Below, piece by piece: positions 33,006 to 34,617 of a DNA stretch of 34,617 nt. The stretch lies in assembly GCA_902578675.1 (NCBI GenBank), contig CACHDV010000015.1:1-34617 (forward strand), given 5' to 3'. Made by a program: the position numbers and the translations under genes. The notes below the pieces were generated by a model. It worked only from the letters and a program-made list of their open reading frames with translations. It ran no database searches and was not told the origin of the DNA. The stretch comes from an uncultured Alphaproteobacteria bacterium. GTDB lineage: Bacteria > Pseudomonadota > Alphaproteobacteria > Thalassobaculales > Thalassobaculaceae. Within the stretch, counting starts at the first letter, position 1. Every line of letters starts with the position of its first letter.

Positions 33006-34617
33006 TTATGCGTTATACCCATAATCTCGCTCCGCTCCCTCTTTTGAAACAAGTCCCAAAGCAAGATCACGCTCTATTTTTTTCTTTTCTCGCATCCTCG
33101 GGTCGCCTATTCCGCCTCCACCTGCCTGTCTTAGTGTAATTGTATCCAATGGAGCGAGAACATGTGCTCCTTTGGGATTAATTGTCTTTCCATTAATTTG
33201 GTGCTCCCTAAGAGCGCCTGGTTTGCCTTTGTTATAGCCTGGGGCCGCAAATTCAGTCCGGTTTCCCATGGAAAGGACCGTCATTGGTTTTCCTGTATCA
33301 TTCCTTAATGTTACTTCTTGTCCGACACCACCACGAAATTCTCCCGCCCCACCACTATCTGGTATCATTTTTTTACTGAGTACACTCATGCCTGTTATTG
33401 ACTCCCAAATCTCTACCGGAACCGCAGCCATATTTGATGGCCCAGGCAAACAGTCACGTCCGTCTAAACCGTGTAATGCACCAAATCCTCCAGATACGAA
33501 ATGAATAGTAGAGATTGGTCTACCATCGGGATGTGTACCTTGCACTGTTAGGAGATCGATCATTCCATTATCAGCCTGTATTTTATCCGCAGCCGCCTCC
33601 TCTAACGCCCCAAATATTAATCCCGGAACGAAATGGCCAATCGCATGACGCGCACCTGTCGGAAACGGTGGTTGGGCGTTTAGCAAACAACCTTCCGGAG
33701 CGGATACAGAAACAGGCCTAGCAGCCCCTTCATTATTCGGTAAATTTGGTATCGTAAGACATTTAATAGAATATAAAGACATGGCATTGGTATAACAAAA
33801 TGGCACGTTTATACCACGAGACACACACCCTCCCGTGCCATCAAAATCGATCTCTATTTTTTCATCCTCTACCTCAACCTTACAAGAAAGGGTTATGGGC
33901 TCATCTATGGCTTCAATCAAAATACTGTTGTCATAAGTGCCATTTCTTATATCCTTAATCTTTTCTCTCATAGCGAGTTCTGATTGGTTTCTTATAGCAT
34001 TACTTAATGCGGATAGATCATCTATTGCATATTCGTTCATAAATTCTACTAATTGCCTTCCCCCGACCTCATTACAAGCAATATTGGCTCGCAAATCACC
34101 GATGGTAGACTCCGGTGTCCGAACATTTACAGCTATGAGATCTAGAAGAAATTCATTTATAACACCGCTTTCAGCTAGTTTTACGATCGGAAGTCTAAGT
34201 CCTTCATGATAGATCTCGGATGCTGCCGCTCCAAATCCAATACCTCCCACATCTGGCAGGTGTGTTATGGACATCGTGTATCCTAGTAACGTGCCTTTTG
34301 CTGTTGAAAAAATGGGTCTCATCACGCTGATATCAAACATATGACCTGTTCCCATCCAGGGGTCATTAGTACATATAACGTCTCCAGGCATTAATGTTTG
34401 GGGCGGAAATTTTTGAAGCATATATTTCAAGGTCCTGGGCGCGGTGCCAATAAAAACAGGGATAGAATGACTACCTTGAGCTACTAGTCTACCCTCGCGA
34501 TCAAGAATAACCACCGTCAAATCGTAGCTCTCAGAAACAATTGTTGAAAAGGAGGTCCTAACTAGTGTCGACTCTATTTCGTCAGTAATAGACACTAGAC
34601 GATCCCAAAGTATACCA
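33006..34617 (-). CDS. hyuB: Hydantoinase/oxoprolinase family subunit B (5' end cut by window)
   Basis: 536 residues of the B subunit of a hydantoinase/oxoprolinase enzyme. The frame is open to the edge and reads GILWDRLVSITDEIESTLVRTSFS, matching the usual start region (I-x-W-x-R-L-x-S-I-x-D-E), so a GTG at 34595 is an internal codon and only about the first 10-20 residues are missing. Recognisable parts are ILDREGRLVAQGSHSIPVFIG, PGDVICTNDPWMGTGHMFDI, the FDGTGG...RGINVPFCYTNA region, FVSGGFGALHGLDGRDCLPGPSN and the terminal RQAGGGGIGDP motif. HyuB catalyses the hydrolytic or carboxylation half-reaction with the ATP-using HyuA. It is upstream of hyuA in the same direction. The substrate is unknown. 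Confidence 0.9.
   Translation of the reverse strand, partial: GILWDRLVSITDEIESTLVRTSFSTIVSESYDLTVVILDREGRLVAQGSHSIPVFIGTAPRTLKYMLQKFPPQTLMPGDVICTNDPWMGTGHMFDISVMRPIFSTAKGTLLGYTMSITHLPDVGGIGFGAAASEIYHEGLRLPIVKLAESGVINEFLLDLIAVNVRTPESTIGDLRANIACNEVGGRQLVEFMNEYAIDDLSALSNAIRNQSELAMREKIKDIRNGTYDNSILIEAIDEPITLSCKVEVEDEKIEIDFDGTGGCVSRGINVPFCYTNAMSLYSIKCLTIPNLPNNEGAARPVSVSAPEGCLLNAQPPFPTGARHAIGHFVPGLIFGALEEAAADKIQADNGMIDLLTVQGTHPDGRPISTIHFVSGGFGALHGLDGRDCLPGPSNMAAVPVEIWESITGMSVLSKKMIPDSGGAGEFRGGVGQEVTLRNDTGKPMTVLSMGNRTEFAAPGYNKGKPGALREHQINGKTINPKGAHVLAPLDTITLRQAGGGGIGDPRMREKKKIERDLALGLVSKEGAERDYGYNA

Noticed and set aside
34595-34617. GTG at 34595 as the true start of hyuB
   Set aside because: The frame stays open upstream to the window edge and encodes G-I-L-W-D-R-L, which fits the conserved N-terminus of HyuB, so the gene continues outside the window.

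Overview
The window looks like chromosomal DNA from an AT-rich, flagellated alphaproteobacterium, probably marine or planktonic. The evidence is the dense, short-spaced gene layout, the order proS-lolC/E-lolD-dnaE, an editing-domain-less alphaproteobacterial-type prolyl-tRNA synthetase, an LdtR-type MarR regulator, and a Caulobacter-like fliF/fliH/fliN/flbD flagellar cluster. A SAR116/Rhodospirillales-like placement is my inference. I see no rRNA, tRNA, CRISPR array, IS element or prophage.

Layout. (1) 1-432, minus strand: the start of a split nitrile-hydratase/thiocyanate-hydrolase-like beta subunit, running off the left edge, with its own putative promoter and palindrome. (2) 455-8859, minus strand: housekeeping block proS > lolC/E > lolD > dnaE > M81 (MlrC-like) peptidase, with 4-8 nt overlaps. 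(3) 9037-13737, minus strand: a valine/isobutyrate catabolic operon (formyl-THF hydrolase-like protein > isobutyryl-CoA dehydrogenase > 3-hydroxyisobutyryl-CoA hydrolase > mmsB), then an LdtR-like MarR regulator. (4) 13894-14913, plus strand: hemB, divergent from block 3. (5) 14914-15245: a 332-bp intergenic region with an IHF-consensus site and a GGCAA/TTGCC palindrome. (6) 15246-26706, plus strand: flagellar cluster fliF-fliH-fliN-motA-like-flbD-flhA-flhF-flhG-fliK-like. (7) 26717-30831, plus strand: HAD phosphatase, a frameshifted SCP2-like/alpha-beta hydrolase, a membrane fatty acid hydroxylase/sterol desaturase family protein and a PIG3-type quinone oxidoreductase. (8) 30854-34617, minus strand: hydantoinase/oxoprolinase pair hyuB > hyuA; hyuB is cut by the right edge.

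How the genes work together. Block 3 covers the middle of valine degradation, isobutyryl-CoA to methylmalonate semialdehyde; mmsA is not in the window. Block 6 supplies the MS ring, part of the C-ring and export apparatus, the sigma54 activator FlbD, and the FlhF/FlhG number and placement pair. fliG, motB, fliI, fliM, flhB and the fliP/Q/R genes are not present here.

The most notable signals are: a C9 tract (28070-28078) that breaks an otherwise intact hydrolase gene; a near-perfect -24/-12 (sigma54) promoter inside the 3' end of flhF, placed to drive flhG and the fliK-like gene; the absence of fliG between fliF and fliH; an apparent duplicated beta-rich domain in the FliK-like protein; and the split nitrile-hydratase-type beta subunit at the left edge. 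I did not find a convincing wholly new system. The best leads are the regulatory and phase-variation signals and the split hydratase operon.
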